Assembly (NCBI GenBank): GCA_027082955.1
Contig: JALWTA010000038.1
Location: 1-64,000, forward strand
Reading direction: 5' to 3'
Origin: Sulfurovum sp.
GTDB lineage: Bacteria; Campylobacterota; Campylobacteria; Campylobacterales; Sulfurovaceae
DNA: 64,000 nt
Shown here: one piece after another, positions 24,328 through 33,369 of the stretch
Layout: every line of letters starts with the position of its first letter
Position numbering within the stretch: the stretch's first letter is position 1
Made by a program: the position numbers and the translations under genes
The notes under the pieces: generated by a model
The model's input: only the letters and a program-made list of their open reading frames with translations
Database searches by the model: none
Told to the model about the DNA's origin: nothing

Positions 24328-25174
24328 GCAGTTTTGATGTCAGCTTGTAATTAAGATGATGACTTCCTGCAAATGCTTCATAATGTCCAAGGATATTGTA
24401 TCCGGTGACCATCATATCACCCATCGCATCCAATACTTTGTGGCGGGCGAACTCATTATCAAAACGCAATCCTTCCGGATTGAGTATTCTGTGCTCATCC
24501 AAGCCTATGGCATTCTGAAGACTGGCACCAAGTGCAAGGTTCTGGCTCTGTAAATACTGGATATCTTTTGCAAAACCAAATGTTCGGGCTCTTGCAATCT
24601 CATCAATGAAACTGTGTGTACCAAACTCAAAACGATGTGACTGCTCACCGATCACCGGATGGTCAAACTTGATTCTAAAATCAAACAAAGCATTTTTGGC
24701 AGGCAGCAGACGGACAAATTTTTCACCGTCTGTTACTTCTACAGGTTTTTTGATACGGATAATACGCTTTGCCGCATCCTGTTCTTCTATCCCCGCTTCA
24801 TCCAGCAGGAGACAAAAAGAGATGGCAGAACCATCCATAATAGGCATTTCATTGCCGTCTACGATCACGCGAAGGTTATCTATCCCGTAGGCATAGAGCG
24901 CAGAGAGAAAATGCTCAATCGTAGAGATAAAACCTTTTTCATTTCCAATCACTGTCGCCATACGTGTATCGATCACTGCTGCAGGAGAAAGGGGGATGCT
25001 TAACGCAATATCTTCACGGTAAAAAACAATACCCGAATCGGTTCCAAGCGGTTCAAGACGAAGCCTGATCGGTTCACCTTTATGCAGACCTACACCAACG
25101 ACTTCAACGGGTTTTTTGATCGTTCTTTGCTGCACACCGTCCCCCTTTCTTTCCTCAATTTGTACATCATACAT
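24251..25174 (-). CDS. lpxC: UDP-3-O-acyl-N-acetylglucosamine deacetylase
   Basis: STIEHFLSALYAYGIDN, EMPIMDGSAISF, HKVLDAMGDM. Confidence 0.95.
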   Translation of the reverse strand: MYDVQIEERKGDGVQQRTIKKPVEVVGVGLHKGEPIRLRLEPLGTDSGIVFYREDIALSIPLSPAAVIDTRMATVIGNEKGFISTIEHFLSALYAYGIDNLRVIVDGNEMPIMDGSAISFCLLLDEAGIEEQDAAKRIIRIKKPVEVTDGEKFVRLLPAKNALFDFRIKFDHPVIGEQSHRFEFGTHSFIDEIARARTFGFAKDIQYLQSQNLALGASLQNAIGLDEHRILNPEGLRFDNEFARHKVLDAMGDMMVTGYNILGHYEAFAGSHHLNYKLTSKLLADSSSFELVAVTSLQSRAFAKSFA

Positions 25175-25277
25175 CTACATTATACTATAAAATATAAAAA
25201 AATACAATGATACACTATTGTGCAATTTTACCTTTTTTTTATAAAATTCTTTTGCTCAAACCAAATACGCTCTACAT

Positions 25278-26702
25278 TCACGATTTTGACATTTTGTTTT
25301 TTTGTGAACTCTTCTGCTGCGGCGCGATAATACGGTCAGCTTCCTTGAATACATTATCAATAAATTTCCTGATCCAGTGCTTATCAAACCACTCGATAGG
25401 GCGTACCTCTATCCCTTGTACCAGTATACCGAAATGCAAGTGGTCTCCAAGTGCAAGACCGGTCATGCCTGTTTTGGCGATCACCTCTCCTGCATGTACC
25501 TTGTCTCCCTCTTTGACCAAAAGTTTTGAACAGTGCCCATACAGTGTGTAAAGCCCAAGTCCGTGATCAATCAGAGGCATATTCCCATAAATGCCGTTCT
25601 CCTCAGCAAAGACGACCCTGCCTGCGTTGGATGCTACGATATCTGCCATTCTCGTACTGGCCAAATCATAACCTACATGATAAGATTCGGATACGATATT
25701 ATTTTTATCTTTATAGTAATAGTATCGATGGTCTCCGAAACTGGCGACCTTTTTCCCGTTTTTCAGCGGATAGAAACGCTTGACATGCCATGCATCTATC
25801 ATCTCGTCAGAGACGTGTCGACTCAGCTTATGGATCAGTGCTTCATTTTTTAGACGCATCGTCTCATTAATAGCCTTGAGCTTCTCCAGCCTGTCCTTGA
25901 TCTGTGCGTATTCAGGATCACTTGAAGCAAGATCGGTTATTTTTCCATCAATGAATTTGTCGGTAGCTCGGATTTTCGTTGTACGATAGTGCGGATTTTT
26001 ATGATAAAACGGAATATGCACTTCACGCCTGTTACCGGCTTTATCGGTAGCTACAATCTTTGCATCGAAAGTATCCTCTGTGAATGGCCATGCGATCAAA
26101 GCTGCATAATAACCCTCTTTTTTATACGGTTCTGCAGCAAAGGTATGGGTATTGGCCTGAATATAGAGTTTGTCAAGATGATTGTCCTCCGCCTGAAAAA
26201 CCACCAACGCTGATCCGCCTTGACTGATCATGCGTGAATTGGCGATCACATTCACATTGGGACGCGTGTAATCAATAGTAAGACCAATCTTCCTGGCAGT
26301 CGTATTTCCACCAAAAAAGTGCCAGAGGCTCTTATCTGTTACAGCAATATTCAGCGTATACGATTTACTTTTGGGATTAAGCCCTTTTCCTGTCGGATAG
26401 GTCACCGACAATGTTTTCATTTTCGGATCTCCCTCCATAATACCATTCCCAACTACGACCGTGTTCTTCCCGTCACTGAGCGTCACTTTGTAGCTGTGCA
26501 GACCACTATTGTCTTTAAGAGTGATCTTGAGTGGATCTTTTCTGTTCCAGAACAGATGCTCTGGGCTCTCTATTGTCGGAGCAATGCGTTCAAACTCCGG
26601 TGCAGTATAAATATATCCAGCACCTGCTGCCGCAATAATGAACAACAAAAGAAACACCATGCTGCCCTTGCCTTTTCGTCTGACTCTTATTCGTCTTGCC
26701 AT
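25278..26702 (-). CDS. M23-family metallopeptidase with N-terminal TM
   Basis: HVGYDLAS, DHGLGLYTLYGHCSKL, GLALGDHLHFGI. Confidence 0.9.
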   Translation of the reverse strand: MARRIRVRRKGKGSMVFLLLFIIAAAGAGYIYTAPEFERIAPTIESPEHLFWNRKDPLKITLKDNSGLHSYKVTLSDGKNTVVVGNGIMEGDPKMKTLSVTYPTGKGLNPKSKSYTLNIAVTDKSLWHFFGGNTTARKIGLTIDYTRPNVNVIANSRMISQGGSALVVFQAEDNHLDKLYIQANTHTFAAEPYKKEGYYAALIAWPFTEDTFDAKIVATDKAGNRREVHIPFYHKNPHYRTTKIRATDKFIDGKITDLASSDPEYAQIKDRLEKLKAINETMRLKNEALIHKLSRHVSDEMIDAWHVKRFYPLKNGKKVASFGDHRYYYYKDKNNIVSESYHVGYDLASTRMADIVASNAGRVVFAEENGIYGNMPLIDHGLGLYTLYGHCSKLLVKEGDKVHAGEVIAKTGMTGLALGDHLHFGILVQGIEVRPIEWFDKHWIRKFIDNVFKEADRIIAPQQKSSQKNKMSKS

Positions 26703-27676
26703 GCATTCTCCTCACTGGCGATGTGCTCCAAAATTGTATCGATAATTTCTTGCATTTGTGCTTTTGGTACAATGAAACCGGCTGCAGCTTTATGTCCCCC
26801 GCCGCCAAACACAGATGCAAGCTGCGATACATCTTTGCCTTTACTGCGTAACGAACCTTTCACTCCGCCGTCTCTAAGGGCGATCAGCAAAACGGCAACT
26901 TCAACTGTTGCCAAAGAACGCCCATAATCGACGATCCCTTCCATATCGGGCATTGTCGCCCCCGTTGCCTGCTGATCAGCTACAGTGATCGTCATGATCG
27001 CCACACGTCCTTCCCGGTAAAGTTCCAGCGAATGCAACGCCCGTTCAAGAATACGCAAAGAAGCAAGAGATTGACGCTGCGTAAAATGAAATGCCACTTC
27101 GGAAGGATCGATCCCATAGGCGATCAGTTCACTGGCAACAGCAAAGACCTCCTGATTCACGGCAGATGTTGTAAAATGTCGGGTATCTGAAAAGAGTGCC
27201 GCATAAAAACAGAGTGCACTTTCGTAACTGATAGATGTGATCTGTTCAAAAAGCCTGTATGCTACCTGAGATGCCGAGGCATATCCGTCAATCACAACAT
27301 TGACCGTTCCATAATGCTGATTACTGTGATGATGGTCGATATTGAGAATTTGTCTGTCTGACAATGGCATACCGAAACGATCCGGACTTCCTCCATCACA
27401 AGTGATTACAAGACTGTGCTCAAAATCGCTCTGTTTTTTGATTTTTTGATAATGTGGGAGGAAATCAAGATAGCGCGGGATATCTTTAGAAACATTCACA
27501 ATCTCCACAGGCACAGAAAGCATCTCTTTCAAAAGAGCAAAGATTCCCAATCCTGTTCCGATAGTATCAGCATCCGGGTTGATATGGGTCAGAATCGAAA
27601 CAGATGTGGTAGATGCCAGTAATGCCCTGGCATCGGAAACCATTTCAGGTGATATGCCATGCTCAGCTGCGGTCAC
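26687..27676 (-). CDS. DHH-family phosphoesterase (NrnA-like)
   Basis: LTHINPDADTIGTGLG, NIDHHHSN, FGGGGHKAAAGF. Confidence 0.9.
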   Translation of the reverse strand: MTAAEHGISPEMVSDARALLASTTSVSILTHINPDADTIGTGLGIFALLKEMLSVPVEIVNVSKDIPRYLDFLPHYQKIKKQSDFEHSLVITCDGGSPDRFGMPLSDRQILNIDHHHSNQHYGTVNVVIDGYASASQVAYRLFEQITSISYESALCFYAALFSDTRHFTTSAVNQEVFAVASELIAYGIDPSEVAFHFTQRQSLASLRILERALHSLELYREGRVAIMTITVADQQATGATMPDMEGIVDYGRSLATVEVAVLLIALRDGGVKGSLRSKGKDVSQLASVFGGGGHKAAAGFIVPKAQMQEIIDTILEHIASEENAWQDE

Positions 27677-28494
27677 GCTTCAACCCTCATGGAAAGGTCA
27701 ATCCAGTTTGCTTGATGGATGATCGCACCCGAACTGATCGCATCGACACCCGTTGCTGCGATCTCTACAATTGTCTCCAGTGTTACGTTGCCACTCGCTT
27801 CAAGCAAGATATGCGGGTAATAGGCATTGCGGTATGCTACGACCTCCTTGGTCTCTTCAAGAGACATATTGTCGCACATAACGATGTCTGCACCCGCTTT
27901 CATCGCCCTTTGTGCCATCTCAAGTGTTTCACATTCTATCTCCACTTTGGCAGTAAAGGGAATCTTTTGGCGCACTTCTGCCATAAAGGCATCAAGATCA
28001 TCGATGGTTTTAAGATGGGTATCTTTGAGCATCAGACAGTCATCCAGACCCATGCGATGGTTCAGCCCACCACCACAGCGTACAGCATACTTCTCAAACT
28101 CCCGAAGCAGCGGTCTGGTCTTGCGGGTATCAAGCAGCTTGACCCCCATACCCTCTATCGCCTTGACATACTGTGCCGTCAGCGTGGCAATAGAGCTGGC
28201 ATGCAGTGCCATATCAAGGATGGAACGCTCCAAGGATAGGAGTGTTTTGGAATCTCCACTGACATAGAAAAGCTTTTCACCAGTATGAAATGTACTGCCG
28301 TCTTTGACATCCCACATTAACGCAATTCCATACATTTGTGCCAGTAATTCAATATATTCCCGCCCGCCAAAGACACCGTCACTTTTGGCAACTACATAGG
28401 CTCGGATATCCACCGATTCGCTGATACGGGAAAAGAGATCGCCTCTACCTACATCTTCGGCTACTAGTGCTTCGATAAATCTTTGTTTTAACAT
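27673..28494 (-). CDS. nadC: Nicotinate-nucleotide pyrophosphorylase
   Basis: LLDTRKTRPLLREFEKYAVRCGGGLNHRMGL. Confidence 0.95.
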   Translation of the reverse strand: MLKQRFIEALVAEDVGRGDLFSRISESVDIRAYVVAKSDGVFGGREYIELLAQMYGIALMWDVKDGSTFHTGEKLFYVSGDSKTLLSLERSILDMALHASSIATLTAQYVKAIEGMGVKLLDTRKTRPLLREFEKYAVRCGGGLNHRMGLDDCLMLKDTHLKTIDDLDAFMAEVRQKIPFTAKVEIECETLEMAQRAMKAGADIVMCDNMSLEETKEVVAYRNAYYPHILLEASGNVTLETIVEIAATGVDAISSGAIIHQANWIDLSMRVEA

Positions 28495-28516
28495 CTTTTC
28501 TGCTTTTTTAGGGATT

Positions 28517-29512
28517 TTATTTGATTGCTAACATTCTTTCAAGTGCCAGATTGGCATACTTGACGGTATGTTCATCAACATGGATCTCATTGATCGGATT
28601 GCCATCTTCTATGGACTTGAGCGTCCTGTACAAGTCTTCAAGTGTCGTCTCATTCATCGTCGGGCATTCTGGTTTAGTCGATGAGAGGACATAGGTATTC
28701 TTCTGGCGCATACGGTTAACCAAATTGTACTCCGTACCAATGGCAACCTTTTGCTCAGGATCAAGTTCATTGACATACTTGATCAATTGAGAAGTAGAAC
28801 CGACAAAATCAGCTGCCTGCACTACCTTTGGATCACACTCAGGGTGGACTGCAATCTTGATCCCCGGATATTTATTACGGTAAAACTCAATATCATCTAC
28901 CGTAAAAAGCTGATGGACGGAGCAAAACCCGTTGAAACAGATCACATCCGCCTCTTTGGGGTCACACTCACCCTCTCCTATCACACAGGACTTCAATCCC
29001 ATCCTAATGGCAAAGTTCTGTCCCAGACACCGATCGGGCACAAAAAGGATCTTCTTGCCGGTCTCAAGACCCTTTTCAATGATTTTGAACGCATTGGAGG
29101 AAGTACAGACATATCCACCCATCTCTCCAACCTTTGCTTTTACTGTCGCATCGGAATTGATATAGGTAATAGGCAGAATATCCTCTTTGGCGATGCCATG
29201 CTTGACCATATAATCCACACTGTCATCAAAGTAACTTCCATCGATCATCCGCGCCATGGCACAACAGGCGATCTTGGGCATCAAAACACGTTTTTCCGGT
29301 GCGATCACCTTCACACTTTGCCCCATAAAGCCTACACCACAAAAAACCACCCACGGGTTATCATCTGCTTTACACTTACGTGCCAACTCCAGACTATCAC
29401 CCGTAATATCTGCCATTTCAAACACTTCATCACGCTGATAGTAGTGTGCAACAAGTGTGACATCCAACTCTCTTTTCAGTCTCTCTATTTCCGCTTTATA
29501 GTCAATACTCAT
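28517..29512 (-). CDS. nadA: Quinolinate synthase
   Basis: VAHYYQRDEVFEMADITGDSL, FVPDRCLGQN. Confidence 0.95.
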   Translation of the reverse strand: MSIDYKAEIERLKRELDVTLVAHYYQRDEVFEMADITGDSLELARKCKADDNPWVVFCGVGFMGQSVKVIAPEKRVLMPKIACCAMARMIDGSYFDDSVDYMVKHGIAKEDILPITYINSDATVKAKVGEMGGYVCTSSNAFKIIEKGLETGKKILFVPDRCLGQNFAIRMGLKSCVIGEGECDPKEADVICFNGFCSVHQLFTVDDIEFYRNKYPGIKIAVHPECDPKVVQAADFVGSTSQLIKYVNELDPEQKVAIGTEYNLVNRMRQKNTYVLSSTKPECPTMNETTLEDLYRTLKSIEDGNPINEIHVDEHTVKYANLALERMLAIK

Positions 29513-29615
29513 GTACCATCCTTCTATAATCTGGCTATTTTAGCAAAATTCGGATAAAATTGCATACTTTGCTTCTCTACTTATAGAGAGCCTATCTTAA
29601 AATCGTGGAACAATT

Positions 29616-30227
29616 ATGGACTTTTTCAATCAAAACATCATGCTCTACCTTGCAGCCTACCTGATCGCGGGCATTCCTTTCGGTTACCTGCTTGCCAAGC
29701 AGTTCGCCGGTGTAGACATCAAACAAGCCGGCAGCGGTAATATCGGGGCGACAAACGTACTTCGTGTCGTCAAAGAAAAAGACCCAAAACTTGCCAAAAA
29801 GCTTGGAGCGGCAACGCTCTTTCTTGATGCCGTCAAAGGGATGATCATTCTTTTTGTCGCCATGGCACTCGATGCCCCGGAAAGTGTGCTTTGGACTATC
29901 GCAGTACTGGCAGTTGTCGGACACTGTTTCTCTGCCTTTCTCGGCTTCGAGGGAGGCAAAGGAGTAGCTACCGGATTTGGTGTACTGCTTGTACTCCTTC
30001 CTGTTCCCTCTCTCATCGCCATTGCTGTATGGTTCGTAGCAGGAAAACTGCTAAAGATCTCCTCTCTCTCATCACTCATCGGTCTTGCAGCTCTCCTGAC
30101 AGCATCCTATCTGCTCTACCCAAACATGGCACATGCACCCATCTGGATCATTGCCATCATTATTTTCTATAAACATATCCCCAATATTGTCCGCCTGATC
30201 AACAAAGAAGAGACAAAAGTAGTCTGA
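29616..30227 (+). CDS. plsY: Glycerol-3-phosphate acyltransferase PlsY
   Basis: GIPFGYLLAKQFAGVDIKQAGSGNIGATNVLRV, GFEGGKGVATGFG. Confidence 0.95.
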   Translation: MDFFNQNIMLYLAAYLIAGIPFGYLLAKQFAGVDIKQAGSGNIGATNVLRVVKEKDPKLAKKLGAATLFLDAVKGMIILFVAMALDAPESVLWTIAVLAVVGHCFSAFLGFEGGKGVATGFGVLLVLLPVPSLIAIAVWFVAGKLLKISSLSSLIGLAALLTASYLLYPNMAHAPIWIIAIIIFYKHIPNIVRLINKEETKVV

Positions 30228-30556
30228 TGATGACAATCCATATTGAATCATTAACCTTTGAAGCGATCATAGGACTGCTTGATTTTGAACGGGATCGCCC
30301 ACAACGCGTTATTGTCGATTTGGAAGCCTCCTACATCTATAAAGACGAGCAGTTTATCGATTATGCTATACTGTCCGAACGCATTGTTGAACTAATACAG
30401 AATGCACGTTACACACTTCTTGAAGAGGCACTGCTGGCACTTGAAAAGATGATTCTCACATCCTACCCGCAGATCAGTATGCTTTCACTCAAGATCAGCA
30501 AACCGGATATTCTACACAATTGCCGCGTTGCACTCAGTGCACAATGGCACTACTAA
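30227..30556 (+). CDS. folB: Dihydroneopterin aldolase
   Basis: IHIESLTFEAIIGLLDFERDRPQRVIVDLEA. Confidence 0.88.
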   Translation: MMTIHIESLTFEAIIGLLDFERDRPQRVIVDLEASYIYKDEQFIDYAILSERIVELIQNARYTLLEEALLALEKMILTSYPQISMLSLKISKPDILHNCRVALSAQWHY

Positions 30557-30655
30557 AACTACCTCCATATCCCTAAATTTAAAAAAACTTTCAGAAACCC
30601 CTTTTTTTATGTTATAATTTAAAAATCATTTAATTATTAAAGAAAGGTTGATAGC

Positions 30656-31333
30656 ATGAGAGTACTGGTGATAGAACACGATACTGAACAAGCTGCCGCA
30701 CTTTCACGTCTTCTCAGTGAACACAATTATCAGAATGATATGGTAGAAAATCTTGTTGACGCCAAATACTATCTTGATATACGCAACTATGATCTTGTTC
30801 TGTTCGACTGGCATGCAAAGGCACCGGAGAATGCCCTTGGCATGATTGGTGATATCAAAAAAAACGCCCACAAAACATCTGTTATTATCCTTTCCGAACG
30901 TCTGGACAAAAACAGTGAGATCGAAGCACTGCGTGCAGGAGCCGATGATTTTATCCGAAAGCCGCTTGACGAAGAGATCCTGCTGGTACGTATTGAGGCG
31001 AAACTGCGTTTTGGTGCTTCCAATATCATTGAGATAGAAGAGCTTGTTATCAACCCGGAAGAAGAGAAGATTATCTATCAGGGCAACGAAATCGAACTGA
31101 AAGGAAAGCCTTTTGAGGTTTTGACACACCTTGCCATGCATAAAGACCAAATTGTTTCAAAAGAACAACTGCTCGATGCCATTTGGGAAGAACCGGAACT
31201 GGTCACCCCTAATGTAATTGAAGTTGCGATCAACCAGATTAGGCAGAAGATGGATAAACCACTGGATATCACCACGATAGAAACTGTCAGACGTCGGGGG
31301 TATCGATTCTGTTTTCCCAAAAAGATAGGGTAA
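30656..31333 (+). CDS. hsrA: HsrA/HP1043-type orphan OmpR-family response regulator
   Basis: C-terminal KGKPFEVLTHLAMHKDQIVSKEQLLDAIWEEPELVTPNVIEVAINQIRQKMDKPL matches recalled HsrA sequence. Confidence 0.9.
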   Translation: MRVLVIEHDTEQAAALSRLLSEHNYQNDMVENLVDAKYYLDIRNYDLVLFDWHAKAPENALGMIGDIKKNAHKTSVIILSERLDKNSEIEALRAGADDFIRKPLDEEILLVRIEAKLRFGASNIIEIEELVINPEEEKIIYQGNEIELKGKPFEVLTHLAMHKDQIVSKEQLLDAIWEEPELVTPNVIEVAINQIRQKMDKPLDITTIETVRRRGYRFCFPKKIG

Positions 31334-31475
31334 AACCTCTGTGTCATCCCTGCTTTAGACGTATTTACCCACCCTTTTTTTATGACACTTTTTTTTCGTA
31401 CTGTTTAAATTGTGCATAAGGTTTGATAGGTTATAACTCCCTATACCCAAAACTAAGCAAAACAAGGAAAAGAAA

Positions 31476-31727
31476 TTGGCATTAATGATCACTGATGAAT
31501 GTATTGCATGCGACGCATGCCGGGAAGAGTGCCCGAACGAAGCTATTGAGGAGAATGATCCGATTTACATCATAGATCCAGACAGATGTACAGAATGTGT
31601 TGGACATTTTGATGAACCACAATGTATTGCTGTCTGTCCAGTCGACTGTATTGTTTCCGATCCTGACAATGTCGAAAACATCGACGAACTCAAATTCAAG
31701 TTCGAAAAGCTTCAGGAAGAAGAGTAA
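31476..31727 (+). CDS. 4Fe-4S ferredoxin (YfhL family)
   Basis: CIACDACREECPNEAI ... CTECVGHFDEPQCIAVCPVDCI. Confidence 0.92.
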   Translation: MALMITDECIACDACREECPNEAIEENDPIYIIDPDRCTECVGHFDEPQCIAVCPVDCIVSDPDNVENIDELKFKFEKLQEEE

Positions 31728-31732
31728 CGCCA

Positions 31733-33259
31733 ATGGCAAAACGAACCGCGATCATCGATATCGGTTCGAATTCTGCCAGACTTGTCATTTTTGAAAAAAC
31801 TAGCCGTTACGGCTTTCACCTTATCTGCGAACAGAAATCAAAAGTCCGCATTGGTGAAGGCGCTTACGATAAAAACGGCTACCTCCAACCTATCGGCATT
31901 AAACGTGCATTTTTCGCTCTTCAGTCTTTTTTGCATACCATTGAGAAATATCAGGCACGGAAAACACTATGCGTAGCTACTTCAGCACTGCGTGATGCAC
32001 CTAACGGTACACTCTTTGTCCAATGGATCAAAAAAGAGCTTGGTCTCAATATTAGAATTATCGATGGCAAAAAGGAGGCATGGCTGGGAGCAGTTTCTGC
32101 CAAGAACCTTCTCCCAGTTACACAAGCTGTCACGATTGATATTGGCGGCGGTTCATCTGATATGGCACTGATAGAAAATGGCCGCATTATGGATACCTAC
32201 TCACTGGATTTGGGGACTGTACGGCTCAAGGAGCTCTTTTTTGACAAAGAATCCTCCAGAGAGTCAGCACGCAAGAAAGCTGCAGCATACATACGTAATG
32301 CACTTACGGCACTTCCAGCCCACTTTCGCAGCAATATCGCTATTGGCATAGGTGGAACAGCAAGAACACTAAGCAAAGGCATCATGAAACGTACAGGATA
32401 TCCGCTTGACAAACTGCATGCCTTCTCCTATGACGTAGAAACACACAAAGACTATTTTTATGATATCACTACTTCCAGTGCCAAAGGTCTCAAAAAGTTC
32501 TCGTTAAAAAAGAACCGATACGATACCATTCGTGAAGGAACACTGATCTGGACAGAGATACTACAGACAATCGGTGCAAATACAGTTATGACCAGTGCTG
32601 TCGGGGTTAGGGAAGGTGTTTTCCTCTCACATATGCTCAAGCAGGACAACTTGAGGTTTCCTAAAGATATCAATCCAAGTATCACGTGTCTGCTTGACCG
32701 TTTCAAGCCTTATGTCAATATTGAATCGAAAAAAAAGAACAAACTCAAAATTGCCACAGACCTCTACCATACTATGCAGATAGAGATCAATGATGATATG
32801 CGTTATCTCATGCAGTTGCAATCTGCGCTAAAACTTTCCAATATTGGGAAGACACTTACTGTCTACAAATCTCACCAGCATGCATTTTATATTGCTATGC
32901 AAGAACTCAACTATGGCTTTACCCACAAAGAGATCATTCTCATTGCACTTCTGCTGAGGATGCATGGCAAAGAGTTGTTGCACAAACCACTTTTTCAGAG
33001 TTTTGAATCGATGCTCCCACCCAAAGAAGAACTGCTTTGGCTCAGTTTTATCTACTCACTGACGGTATTGATCCATGAAGCATCCAACAGTGCCAAAATT
33101 CATTTCAGCTATACAGACAAAACACTAAAGATCACATCGAACAAACCGCTCTATCTGGCAAAAGAGAAGATCAAATCTCTGGAAAAACCGATCCCATTTG
33201 CAGTCATTATAGAGGATCAAGAGAAACTACCCAAGTGCAAAGCACTGGGCATTGAATAA
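31733..33259 (+). CDS. ppx: Exopolyphosphatase/guanosine pentaphosphate phosphohydrolase
   Basis: AIIDIGSNSARLVIFE, TIDIGGGSSDMALIENG. Confidence 0.92.
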   Translation: MAKRTAIIDIGSNSARLVIFEKTSRYGFHLICEQKSKVRIGEGAYDKNGYLQPIGIKRAFFALQSFLHTIEKYQARKTLCVATSALRDAPNGTLFVQWIKKELGLNIRIIDGKKEAWLGAVSAKNLLPVTQAVTIDIGGGSSDMALIENGRIMDTYSLDLGTVRLKELFFDKESSRESARKKAAAYIRNALTALPAHFRSNIAIGIGGTARTLSKGIMKRTGYPLDKLHAFSYDVETHKDYFYDITTSSAKGLKKFSLKKNRYDTIREGTLIWTEILQTIGANTVMTSAVGVREGVFLSHMLKQDNLRFPKDINPSITCLLDRFKPYVNIESKKKNKLKIATDLYHTMQIEINDDMRYLMQLQSALKLSNIGKTLTVYKSHQHAFYIAMQELNYGFTHKEIILIALLLRMHGKELLHKPLFQSFESMLPPKEELLWLSFIYSLTVLIHEASNSAKIHFSYTDKTLKITSNKPLYLAKEKIKSLEKPIPFAVIIEDQEKLPKCKALGIE

Positions 33260-33260
33260 G

Positions 33261-33366
33261 ATTTCTAATTTCTAATTTCTAATTTCTAATTTCTAATTTC
33301 TAATTTCTAATTTCTAATTTCTAATTTCTAATTTCTAATTTTGACACACGCAACACGTGTTGTCAA
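33261..33366 (-). repeat. Eleven perfect ATTTCTA heptamers plus adjacent hairpin TTGACAACACG-TGTTG-CGTGTGTCAA
   Basis: Array 33261-33337; hairpin 33341-33366; between convergent ppx and bamA. Confidence 0.95.
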
Positions 33367-33369
33367 GCC

